From Maridesulfovibrio sp. (GTDB lineage: Bacteria > Desulfobacterota > Desulfovibrionia > Desulfovibrionales > Desulfovibrionaceae): a DNA stretch of 64,000 nucleotides. The notes beneath the pieces were generated by a model. The model made no database searches and was not told the DNA's origin. It saw only the letters and a list, made by a program, of their open reading frames with translations. This document shows positions 1 through 7,914 of this stretch, piece after piece. The DNA is taken from contig NZ_OY762999.1 of NCBI RefSeq assembly GCF_963666665.1, forward strand, positions 2,361,501 to 2,425,500, given 5' to 3'. How positions within the stretch are numbered: the stretch's first letter is position 1; the number at the start of each line of letters is the position of its first letter. A program made the position numbers and the translations under genes.

Positions 1-548
1 ACGCCTTCACCTACCTTTTCAATCCGCTCACTTAAATCACTAATACCCGAAAAAATACGTACGGAGGAATTACCGGCCTTGTCGGCCGCCTTTCGCATGG
101 AAGCAATAAGTTTTTGAGTCTGCTCTTCCGTATCCCGGCTGGTTTTCAATGCTGCTTCAATTTCAATATTTTTTCTACGAGCCTCCTCGCTCAAGGATTC
201 GGCTCTCTTGTTGGCCTCTTCCAGGCTGGCAACCATGGAGCAGACTGCCACCTTAAGCTCTTCCAGCTCATGCATGTAAAACCCGGCACACTCATCATTG
301 GCTTTCCCTTTCTGCACATCAACGGCAAAATCCCGCAAATTTTCAATGGGAGAAATTACATTACGGCTGATGCTGTAAACGATAAAAAACGTAAGCACTA
401 GACTCGCCGCAATTCCGCACAGCAGAACAGTAGAAGAGGCCGAACCGAAAACGAAATCCGGGCTGAAGACAAAGAGAATAATAGCGATAATTGCCGGGAT
501 AAAACCAAGGACAAAAGCAGAAAGCTTTAATCGAATAGAAATACTCAT
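1..548 (-). CDS. Methyl-accepting chemotaxis protein, N-terminal part (runs off the window)
   Basis: Read on the minus strand from an ATG at 548 to the window edge (182 codons, no stop). The peptide starts MSISIRLKLSAFVLGF, has two membrane segments separated by only a few residues, then a HAMP-like linker (SRNVISPIENL) and a long Glu/Lys-rich coiled coil typical of a chemoreceptor cytoplasmic arm. There is almost no periplasmic loop, so this receptor probably senses inside the cell or in the membrane. The conserved signalling tip lies outside the window, so the chemoreceptor call rests on the TM-HAMP-coiled-coil layout; a histidine kinase with the same N-terminus is the alternative. A 195-bp gap separates it from the upstream SMR pump gene, which has its own terminator-like hairpin. 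Confidence 0.7.
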   Translation of the reverse strand, partial: MSISIRLKLSAFVLGFIPAIIAIILFVFSPDFVFGSASSTVLLCGIAASLVLTFFIVYSISRNVISPIENLRDFAVDVQKGKANDECAGFYMHELEELKVAVCSMVASLEEANKRAESLSEEARRKNIEIEAALKTSRDTEEQTQKLIASMRKAADKAGNSSVRIFSGISDLSERIEKVGEG

Positions 549-675
549 AAATTGTAACCTTTTTATTTATATATGGATTCAATTAAGTATGTGTGAAATA
601 GCATCAACGCATTCAAAAAGAAATTTCTTTCGTGACGACTATTTGTATTTATAATTACTAACAGGCAAAAATTAG

Positions 676-690
676 TAGTAATGATTACTA
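676..690. promoter_or_regulatory. 15-bp palindrome upstream of the chemoreceptor
   Basis: TAGTAATGATTACTA is a perfect odd palindrome centred on a G, about 130 bp upstream of the chemoreceptor start. The shape suits a dimeric repressor site, but no regulator can be named and it does not match the Fur consensus well. Confidence 0.25.
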
Positions 691-709
691 TCAATGTCCA
701 GCTTTATTT

Positions 710-734
710 AAAAATAAAAATCAGTGATCACTGA
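710..734 (-). terminator. Intrinsic terminator after the SMR pump gene
   Basis: On the minus strand a 14-bp perfect palindrome (TCAGTGATCACTGA, foldable as a 5-bp stem with GATC loop) is followed directly by a T-rich tract (TTTTTATTTTTA). It lies 10 bp past the SMR stop codon. Confidence 0.55.
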
Positions 735-743
735 CAGGAAGAA

Positions 744-1070
744 CTAATGGCTGGCACCGCTCAATTTCAGCCCTACAACTCCGGTAATAATCAGTAACAA
801 ACTGACAACTTTAAGTACTGAAACAGATTCCTTGAAAAAGAAAATCCCTATGGTGAAAATAATTGCTGTTCCAAGGCCGGACCAAATGGCGTAAGCTACG
901 CTGACATCAATTTTCTTTAAAGCGAAAGCCAAAGCAGTAAAAGAAGCTCCGTACAAGACGAACATCAATGCAGAAGGAACAACTCTGGTAAAACCTTCTG
1001 AAAATTTCATAGCAATAGTTCCGCAAACCTCCAGCACAATTGCACATGCTAGTATAATCCAATATTGCAT
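744..1070 (-). CDS. Small multidrug resistance (SMR) efflux protein, EmrE/QacC type
   Basis: A 108-residue protein of four hydrophobic helices, the usual SMR length. It carries the membrane-embedded proton and substrate-binding glutamate at residue 14 (VLEVCGT), the MKFSEGFTR stretch after helix 1, and Trp63 in YAIWSGLG, both at EmrE numbering. These proteins work as antiparallel dimers in the inner membrane and exchange protons for cationic drugs or quaternary ammonium compounds. The FSEGFTR stretch favours the EmrE/Qac branch over the guanidinium exporter (SugE/Gdx) branch. It stands alone with its own terminator. The family assignment is firm; the substrate is inferred. Confidence 0.9.
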   Translation of the reverse strand: MQYWIILACAIVLEVCGTIAMKFSEGFTRVVPSALMFVLYGASFTALAFALKKIDVSVAYAIWSGLGTAIIFTIGIFFFKESVSVLKVVSLLLIITGVVGLKLSGASH

Positions 1071-1101
1071 TTACTTCCTAAATCTTATTATAAACCTGAA
1101 T

Positions 1102-2286
1102 TTAAGTTAATTTGCTTGCTGGACCGAAAACAACTCTGTCCCGGCCTTCCTGCTTGGCTTTATAAAGAGCCTTGTCAGCTATATCCATCAACCCTTCGAG
1201 CTTATCTGGACCGGAATTATCTGTATATCCGACACTTACGGTAACGGTCTCTCCATGAGGAAACTCATATGCCGAAACATCCTGCCGAAGTCGGTCAAGC
1301 AGGTTATGGGCATCATTGCTGGGAGCTTCAGGCATGACTAATACAAACTCCTCCCCACCAATACGGGCAAAGAGATCTGTTTTACGAATCCGCTTTGAAA
1401 TCACATCTGCAAAGCTTTTCAGAACCTCATCTCCCACAGAATGCCCGAAATTATCGTTTATCAATTTGAAATGATCAATATCAAAGAGAGCAAGTGTTAG
1501 CGGATGGTTGTAGCGGCCGCTCAACCAGAGCAACTTTTCAACTTCACCGTAAAACCCGCGGCGGTTAGGAAGCCCGGTCAACTCATCAGTTACCGCCATT
1601 TCACGCATCAAGCTGAAAGTCTTCTCCAGCTTGGTTCGCATGTCATCCAGAGTTTTACCGAGCATGGAAAACTCATCCCGCCCCTCCCAACTGTACGGAA
1701 TTCCTAGCTCTCCTTTTGACAGGACCTCCACCTGACTCATCAATCGGTTCAATGGCTTGAACACCTTAAAATAAATAGCCGGAACTATCAGCAGCAACCC
1801 GCCCATAAACATGGTAACAAACATGAATATGATACGGTTGCGCTCTTTTTGAATTCGCGGAGTTACCCAATCCTTGTCCACCGCTACCAGCACATATCCC
1901 AATTTTTCATCGTTTTTGGTTACTGTCTTAACCAGCTCAGATACATTGTACTGATGTTCAGGTGTTTCCTTAGAAACACGCAACAGGTAGAGATCATAAA
2001 TAGATGAAAAAATTTCTATCCTTACAATGCGCTTATCCTGCAAAAGAGTCCTCACAATATTGCGTGCCTCTTCCGGCGAAAAGGAAAGCATCGAATCTTC
2101 AGCACTATCAACAAGAGTATCCAAAGAACTCTGATGAAATTCGGCAAGCTGGACCCTCATCTCCTTTTCTTCCAACGCAAACAGTATAACCATACCTGCA
2201 GCCAGAGGGACAACCAGTCCGATCAGCAGGACCTTCAGCAGAAACAGGGAAATACTATGCAGACTTATAACATATTTACTTATCAT
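1102..2286 (-). CDS. Membrane diguanylate cyclase (HAMP-GGDEF)
   Basis: 394 residues. An N-terminal membrane helix (about 12-35), a periplasmic region (about 36-150), a second helix (about 152-175), a HAMP linker and a C-terminal GGDEF domain with the active signature RIGGEEF. The inhibitory I-site RKTD lies exactly five residues before GGEEF, so product inhibition by c-di-GMP is expected. The start codon lies inside the end of the upstream BMP-type binding protein gene (11-nt overlap), indicating translational coupling. Binding protein and cyclase therefore probably form one sensory unit in which the periplasmic protein reports a ligand to the cyclase. Enzyme activity is established for the family; the partner relation is inferred from the overlap. 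Confidence 0.88.
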   Translation of the reverse strand: MISKYVISLHSISLFLLKVLLIGLVVPLAAGMVILFALEEKEMRVQLAEFHQSSLDTLVDSAEDSMLSFSPEEARNIVRTLLQDKRIVRIEIFSSIYDLYLLRVSKETPEHQYNVSELVKTVTKNDEKLGYVLVAVDKDWVTPRIQKERNRIIFMFVTMFMGGLLLIVPAIYFKVFKPLNRLMSQVEVLSKGELGIPYSWEGRDEFSMLGKTLDDMRTKLEKTFSLMREMAVTDELTGLPNRRGFYGEVEKLLWLSGRYNHPLTLALFDIDHFKLINDNFGHSVGDEVLKSFADVISKRIRKTDLFARIGGEEFVLVMPEAPSNDAHNLLDRLRQDVSAYEFPHGETVTVSVGYTDNSGPDKLEGLMDIADKALYKAKQEGRDRVVFGPASKLT

Positions 2287-3289
2287 GGCTTGGACAGGTC
2301 GGATCTTCTGTATATTCGTTAACCGTAATTTCGCCGAGAACTATTTTCCTACGGATATTCTCAATGCGATTGCGCATCTCTTGCGTCACCAGCTTTTCGT
2401 TATGAGCATCGAACACAATCCCAACTGCTTCCTGCTCCAACCCCAAACGTTTATAATTGTCACGCCAGATACCTCTCCTGGCCAGCATCAACGCTGCATA
2501 AACAGCCTTATCCGTGTGTTTGACCATGGAAGTGAGCACGCTGTCGGGATAAAGACCGTTCTGGTTAATATCCACACCGATGCCAAGCTTACCGCGTTCA
2601 GCACAGGCTTTAAGAACAGCAGGTCCTGCTCCGCCGGCGGCCTGAAAGATAACATCAGCACCCTGATCCATCATTTTGTCAGCCATATGTGCGGTTGCAT
2701 TACCATCGAACCATGCACCATCATAACTTCCAGTAAAAACTTCAAGCACCACGATATCCGGATTTATGTACTTGGCTCCTTGAGAATATCCACACAGAAA
2801 ACGGCGCTGGAACCCTGTATCCACAATTGAAATAAACCCAAGTTTACCGCTTTTGGAAGCCATCGCCGCCAAAGCTCCGGCCAAAAAAGCACCTTCGTGG
2901 TCGGCAAGCACAAAAGAGTAGACATTCGGCTCATCACGCACAGTATCCAGAACAATAAATCTGGTTGCCGGATACTTGCGCACAAAGGGAACCATATTCG
3001 GAAAATGATTGCCATACATGAGAAATATCGGAGAATACCCCTCGTCAGCATACTTCGTAATTGTATCAATGTACTCCTTAAAGCTCATACCAACTTCAAC
3101 TTCTGTGCACTTCTCTCCGGTATTGGCTTCGAATCTCTCTACCCCTTTATGAATTGCAACACTGAATGAATTCTTTTCAATCTTTCCCTGATAGACAAGA
3201 ACCGGATTGAAATCCTCAGCGTTAGAACTGACTGGAAGCAGAACAAAAACGGCTACCATCACTAGTAGATTAAACAATTTCTTCATCAT
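2276..3289 (-). CDS. BMP-family periplasmic binding protein
   Basis: 337 residues with a signal peptide (MMKKLFNLLVMVAVFVL..., cleavage near SNA-ED, about residue 24) and a full BMP/Med-type periplasmic binding fold. Hallmarks are the repeated GANH-like ligand segments, the stretch GAFLAGALAAM near residue 135 and GIGVDINQNG near residue 240. Members usually deliver nucleosides, or act as ligand sensors, beside ABC permeases. No permease lies nearby. Instead the gene overlaps a membrane diguanylate cyclase by 11 nt, so a role as the ligand-sensing half of a c-di-GMP circuit is more likely than transport. No lipobox cysteine is seen, so it should be soluble in the periplasm. Confidence 0.8.
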   Translation of the reverse strand: MMKKLFNLLVMVAVFVLLPVSSNAEDFNPVLVYQGKIEKNSFSVAIHKGVERFEANTGEKCTEVEVGMSFKEYIDTITKYADEGYSPIFLMYGNHFPNMVPFVRKYPATRFIVLDTVRDEPNVYSFVLADHEGAFLAGALAAMASKSGKLGFISIVDTGFQRRFLCGYSQGAKYINPDIVVLEVFTGSYDGAWFDGNATAHMADKMMDQGADVIFQAAGGAGPAVLKACAERGKLGIGVDINQNGLYPDSVLTSMVKHTDKAVYAALMLARRGIWRDNYKRLGLEQEAVGIVFDAHNEKLVTQEMRNRIENIRRKIVLGEITVNEYTEDPTCPSHDK

Positions 3290-3522
3290 GCACCTTTAGA
3301 TGAGCAAAATCAATTTACAGAAAACAGTCTAATACTTTAGCATATAGGCAGCTTAAAGTATTAAACAATATCAGCATTTTAAAAATAGTACTTTTTTATA
3401 CTAAAAAGCAAGATATCATTCTTGCTTCTTTTTTTGATTCATTCTTCCTGTGCTGATATACTTGCCACAGCAATATGTTTCAGACTAATTCAAGGTAATA
3501 TTGCTGATGACATGGAGAATTG

Positions 3523-4851
3523 ATGCGCATATATATTCTGAATATATTTCTTCTATTAATACTGGCAGTTCCTGCAAACGCAAAAGAGATTCCTCAAACA
3601 CTGACTATCACTAATTCAAACACATGGCCGCCCTATTCATTCACAGGAGAAAACGGCGAGCCCAGAGGGCTTCTGATCGATTTATGGCGGGAATTCGGCA
3701 GAAGAAACAAAAAGAAGGTTGAATTCATACTCACAGATTGGAGTGAATCCTTAGAGCTGCTCAAAAGTAAAAAAGACATCATCCACGGAGGGCTGTACAA
3801 GTCAAATGAACGTAGCGAATATATGGATTTCACGGAACCACTTGCGCTTCCGCTCAACACAAGGCTCTTCGTCTCCACGAAACTGAACATCACCAAATTA
3901 TCAGAACTCGGCAACATCCCGTTAGCAGTGACCAAAGACGGTTATGCCGAAGCTTATATCCGCGAAAAATACCCGGAAATACAACTGACACCATTCCCCA
4001 ATGAGAATGTAATATCAGAATCAAGACTTGCATTTGCCACCGATTATCCGGCGGCAATGTACCATCTGCACAGAATGGGTGCGCATGACAAATTCTATGT
4101 AGCAGAAACACTGTATACAAAAAGACTGAGTGTTGCCGTCAGCAAAGGAAATGAAGATCTGCGGGACTTCATCGAAAAAGGGATGAAAGATATTCCCGAT
4201 CAGGAAATAAACCGTATTACTCAAAAATGGATTCAGGCTGTCAGTATCACTCCGGACTGGCTCCTGCCTGCAGCTATTACGGCTTTCTGTATAATGGCAG
4301 GTGGATTCATATTTCTTTACATATTCACACTGAAACGACAGGTAGCTGCCAGAACAAAAGAACTGCGTGAAATGTCCCAGACGGATATGCTTACCGGATT
4401 ATATAACCGTAGAAGAATGGACGAAATCATGCAGCATGAATTCGACCGCTTCAGGCGATATAACACACCGCTGACATTAATCCTGATTGATATCGATTAC
4501 TTCAAAAACATTAATGACACCCATGGGCATACAATCGGCGATGATGTCCTTATCCGTTTTGCGGAAATTCTTATTTCAAGCACCCGCAAGACAGACCGCA
4601 TCGGCCGCTGGGGAGGGGAAGAATTTCTTATTGTATGTTCAGAAACAACCTCCGATGAAGGAGCTCTTCTCGCCGAGAAATTACGCCACCGAATTGCTGA
4701 AGCCAGTTTTCCAGCCATAAACAAATGCACGGCAAGCTTCGGTATCACCGAAATAAACAAAGATGATGACTTTACGAGCCTCTTTGCGAGATGCGATGCA
4801 GCACTCTACAGTTCAAAAGAGCAAGGCCGTAATAAAGTTACTGTGGTTTAA
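3523..4851 (+). CDS. Periplasmic-sensor diguanylate cyclase (SBP_bac_3-TM-GGDEF)
   Basis: About 442 residues. A signal sequence (1-20) precedes a type-3 solute-binding domain (about 25-240; NTWPPYSFTGENG and the GLYKSNERSEYMDF motif are typical), one membrane helix (about 246-270) and a GGDEF domain with WGGEEF and an I-site RKTD five residues upstream. I place the start at the ATG at 3523, preceded by a GGAG, rather than the TTG just before it. It should bind a small amino-acid-like ligand outside and set c-di-GMP synthesis inside. It is divergent from the BMP/cyclase pair across a 230-bp AT-rich spacer and is followed by a second c-di-GMP gene. Confidence 0.88.
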   Translation: MRIYILNIFLLLILAVPANAKEIPQTLTITNSNTWPPYSFTGENGEPRGLLIDLWREFGRRNKKKVEFILTDWSESLELLKSKKDIIHGGLYKSNERSEYMDFTEPLALPLNTRLFVSTKLNITKLSELGNIPLAVTKDGYAEAYIREKYPEIQLTPFPNENVISESRLAFATDYPAAMYHLHRMGAHDKFYVAETLYTKRLSVAVSKGNEDLRDFIEKGMKDIPDQEINRITQKWIQAVSITPDWLLPAAITAFCIMAGGFIFLYIFTLKRQVAARTKELREMSQTDMLTGLYNRRRMDEIMQHEFDRFRRYNTPLTLILIDIDYFKNINDTHGHTIGDDVLIRFAEILISSTRKTDRIGRWGGEEFLIVCSETTSDEGALLAEKLRHRIAEASFPAINKCTASFGITEINKDDDFTSLFARCDAALYSSKEQGRNKVTVV

Positions 4852-4914
4852 AGTTCAATGACAAGACATTAAAGCTCTAATTGACACCAATATGGACTAA
4901 TTTTAAATTAAAGC

Positions 4915-6588
4915 ATGCATATATTAAAAGACCCCGAATCATCATTCTTTTTCGCCTGTATTCTTTCAGGTCTGACAATACTTTTGTTCGGAATATCTTT
5001 TTATCTCAGACAGCTTCTCTCTCTGCGCAAACTGGAACCTACTCTGTATAAACAAACCCGCAAAAGTTTCCTCGTTCTAATTGGACTTATAGGTTCATTT
5101 CTTGCGGGATATTCTGCTGTTATTGTTGGTATTGCTTTTCACTACGAAATTGATTTCAACTCGATTTTCGGTCCTATATTATTTCTCGGTTCTTTATTTG
5201 TTCTGGCTACAGCATACCTGACGCTGAGTATGTTCAAAAAACTTTTGAAGTCGAGAAACGCATTAAAGAATCAAGCCTACCACGACTACATGACCAAGCT
5301 GCCAAACAGGCGGATGCTAACTAACCAATTGAATGCATATCTTGCGCAAGGCAAGGATACTGACCTGAAATTCAGTGTCTTTTTTCTCGATCTTTTGAAT
5401 TTTAAAAAAGTAAATGACAGCTTCGGGCATCACATCGGCGACAGAATTCTCATACAATTTGCTGAAAGACTAACAGAAGCCATTGGTTCGGAAGGACTTG
5501 TATGCAGGCTTGGCGGAGATGATTTTATCATACTGCAAAAAGACATCTCACCTAATGAAAGTATTCTAAGGTTACGTAAATTACGTAAAAAAATATTACA
5601 TCCCTTTGAGATTGACGGCCTGAACTTCAGCCTTGATATAAGCTTCGGAATTTACGCCTATAATAATCAGAAGAAAATAACCCCGGATGACATATTAAAC
5701 CGTGCAAATATAGCCATGCGCCGTTCAAAACAGCGCGGCAACAATGTCGTGAGCATTTTTACCAAGACCATGCTTAACCAGACTCACGACATTTTAAAAT
5801 TCGAAAACAGCTTCAGAACCGCATTGCAAGAAGACCAGTTTCAACTGGTTTTCCAACCCCAGTTCAGAATTCAGGAAGGGATAAGACTTTCAGGTTTTGA
5901 AGCTCTGGTTCGCTGGCACCACCCAGAACGGGGCATGGTCAGTCCTGCTGAATTTATCCCCTTAGCGGAAGAAACAGGGCTTATTGTTGAACTTGACCGC
6001 TTGGTAATGGAAAAAGCCTGCTCCATGTGGTCTGAATGCCTCAAACATTCAGGCGGGTGTAAAAACCTGCATATCTCCATCAACCTCAGTGCCAAACACA
6101 TCACAGAATCATCCATGATGCGCTATATCGAAGAGACCATCAAAACTTATGACATCCCTCTGCAGTCTCTCTATCTGGAACTGACTGAATCAGCTTTCGT
6201 CAACGATCCTGAACTGGCAGCAGCGCGCCTTAAGTCTCTTAATAAGTTGGGAGTTCATTGCGCCATTGACGACTTCGGCACAGGATATTCATCACTGGCT
6301 TATCTTAACAACTTTCCGGCACGGAGCGTTAAGATTGACCGCAGTTTCATCAAAGGAATCGAGCCCGGAAATGATGGTACAAATTTATTGGAATCAATAA
6401 TCAAACTGGCTCACGGATTGAATATGGAAGCTGTCGCAGAAGGGGTTGAGACTGAGCAGCAACTGGAAATACTGAAGGGACTGAACTGTGACACCGTACA
6501 AGGTTTCTATTTAGGTAGACCTATGCCCAAAGAAGAAGCCCTGCAACTTATCGCAAATCATAAAAAAATAAACGGGCCGGAAGAGTGA
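4915..6588 (+). CDS. Membrane GGDEF-EAL protein
   Basis: 557 residues. Three hydrophobic helices in the first 110 residues are followed by a GGDEF domain (about 120-275) and an EAL domain (about 295-545). The GGDEF signature is RLGGDDF with no RxxD I-site in the usual place, so cyclase activity is uncertain. The EAL domain keeps FEALVRW and DDFGTGYSSL, so c-di-GMP phosphodiesterase activity is likely. A TTGACA and TAAATT pair with 17-bp spacing (4881-4909) sits directly before the ATG. If this is the promoter the message would be almost leaderless, since no good ribosome-binding site is seen; a downstream start is the alternative. A strong hairpin terminator overlaps the stop codon. Confidence 0.88.
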   Translation: MHILKDPESSFFFACILSGLTILLFGISFYLRQLLSLRKLEPTLYKQTRKSFLVLIGLIGSFLAGYSAVIVGIAFHYEIDFNSIFGPILFLGSLFVLATAYLTLSMFKKLLKSRNALKNQAYHDYMTKLPNRRMLTNQLNAYLAQGKDTDLKFSVFFLDLLNFKKVNDSFGHHIGDRILIQFAERLTEAIGSEGLVCRLGGDDFIILQKDISPNESILRLRKLRKKILHPFEIDGLNFSLDISFGIYAYNNQKKITPDDILNRANIAMRRSKQRGNNVVSIFTKTMLNQTHDILKFENSFRTALQEDQFQLVFQPQFRIQEGIRLSGFEALVRWHHPERGMVSPAEFIPLAEETGLIVELDRLVMEKACSMWSECLKHSGGCKNLHISINLSAKHITESSMMRYIEETIKTYDIPLQSLYLELTESAFVNDPELAAARLKSLNKLGVHCAIDDFGTGYSSLAYLNNFPARSVKIDRSFIKGIEPGNDGTNLLESIIKLAHGLNMEAVAEGVETEQQLEILKGLNCDTVQGFYLGRPMPKEEALQLIANHKKINGPEE

Positions 6589-6604
6589 GCTTCCGGCCCG
6601 TTTG
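6571..6604 (+). terminator. Hairpin terminator overlapping the GGDEF-EAL stop codon
   Basis: AACGGGCCGGAAG pairs with CTTCCGGCCCGTT around a 6-nt loop holding the TGA stop, flanked by an A-tract before and TTT after. Confidence 0.75.
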
Positions 6605-6855
6605 GCTTTCATGGGGACGAGGTGTATCCCATGTATGAGGACGTCGTATTCCGGACTACTGCGTTGTTGCCCTGAACGGCAGTGAATCACATCCCAAAAT
6701 ATGCTCTATTTATTTTGAGGAAAAATTAAATTTTTCATATCAAATTCATATACATGAGTTCGATATATGCGTCGCACACCGTCCCTGCAGTGTGCCGGAA
6801 ACCTTCATTTAGGAGGTTTTCAGTTCCCGGCATCCGGAACAGACTTTATGTTGAA
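6605..6855. other. Non-coding spacer at the end of the rnf-apbE operon
   Basis: No convincing gene. On the minus strand the sequence after apbE can fold into an imperfect hairpin (AACCT paired with AGGTT, flanked by GCCGG repeats, 6794-6831) followed by a second short hairpin (CACAC/GTGTG, 6775-6794). Neither is followed by a clear T-run, so this may be a weak or Rho-dependent 3' end of the operon. Confidence 0.3.
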
Positions 6856-7902
6856 TTAAATCCCGACCTTCGCTTCCCAGTTAGGGGAATGCAGTTTTAC
6901 CCCGGATGAACGGGAGATCAGGCATTCACTTTGTTTCTGCGCGTTGATGAAACTGATCGCTTCCTTGGGATTCATCACGAATGCCGCAGTGGAAAGCGCA
7001 TCCGCCTCCATCACCGTGGGGGCCACAACCGAAAGGCTGACACCCTGACACGCTGAAATCGCATTTTTAAAGTTTGGTACGTGATAACGGGCACGTTCGG
7101 CATCAAAGTAGTACTCATGGCCTCTGGAAGTAGATACAGCAGCATTCTTAAGCCTGACGACCGCAGTAGAACCGCCATTGCCGGAAGATTCCTCAATAGC
7201 GACAAGCCAAGGCTGTCCCGGAGAACGTTCACCGCAAGCGCGGATATCTCCGCCGGCGATGATCAAATGATTCTCCACTCCGTTTGCTGACAGCATATCC
7301 GAAGCCCTGTCCACAATGTAGCCCCTGCCGATCCCGTCCAAGGTAACAGCCATGGAACTTTTGCTGAAACTGATTCCGTTTTTGCAAACATTGACGGAAT
7401 CAGCACCCACAAGGCCCAGAGCATCGTCAAAATCACTCTGGCTGAGCATCAGCCTGCCCTCGGGATCTCTATTCTTTTTCAACATTTCCAAAACAGGAAG
7501 TACCGTTGAATCAAATGCCCCATTGGAGAGGTGGTAATAAGCCTGTGCCCTGCCCATTACTTCATACAATTCGGGGGCAACATCGCTCAGTTTTCCAGTT
7601 TCGTTGAGATGGGAAACCGGGGTACCGGGCTGGTGACGGTCAAAGATTGCGGAAAGACGCTCTATCTCAAGAAAAGCCAGTTCTGCAGCATGATGAGCCG
7701 CGTCCTTGGACAGATGCAAGGCGACGATGCTGACTTCCGTCCCCATCAGGAAACGGGTCTCAGTATGCTTGTACCGCCTGTCACCGATTCGCAAGGTGTC
7801 CGCCAGTTTCATTGCCGCACCAAGGGGATGGGCAATGAGGGCAGCCTTGGAACCGATGTCTCCGAATGATTTGACGAATGAACGCCTAACCGCATTTTCC
7901 AT
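6856..7902 (-). CDS. apbE: FAD:protein FMN transferase
   Basis: 348 residues. ApbE transfers FMN from FAD onto a threonine of Rnf/Nqr-type subunits such as RnfG. Seen here are FLMGTEVSI near residue 52, DGIGRGYIVDRA in the flavin-binding core, IIAGGDIRACG and the C-terminal DALSTAAFV with the metal-binding Asp. The N-terminus has a twin-arginine-like motif (RRSFVK, residues 6-11) but only a weak hydrophobic stretch after it. If used, this would send the folded flavoprotein to the periplasm, where RnfG is flavinylated. It is the last gene of the rnf operon, 12 bp after rnfB, which fits a maturation role for this complex. Confidence 0.93.
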   Translation of the reverse strand: MENAVRRSFVKSFGDIGSKAALIAHPLGAAMKLADTLRIGDRRYKHTETRFLMGTEVSIVALHLSKDAAHHAAELAFLEIERLSAIFDRHQPGTPVSHLNETGKLSDVAPELYEVMGRAQAYYHLSNGAFDSTVLPVLEMLKKNRDPEGRLMLSQSDFDDALGLVGADSVNVCKNGISFSKSSMAVTLDGIGRGYIVDRASDMLSANGVENHLIIAGGDIRACGERSPGQPWLVAIEESSGNGGSTAVVRLKNAAVSTSRGHEYYFDAERARYHVPNFKNAISACQGVSLSVVAPTVMEADALSTAAFVMNPKEAISFINAQKQSECLISRSSGVKLHSPNWEAKVGI

Positions 7903-7914
7903 GACCTAAGTCCC

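Noticed and set aside
676..690. Fur box upstream of the first chemoreceptor
   Set aside because: The palindrome matches the Fur consensus in too few positions to name it.
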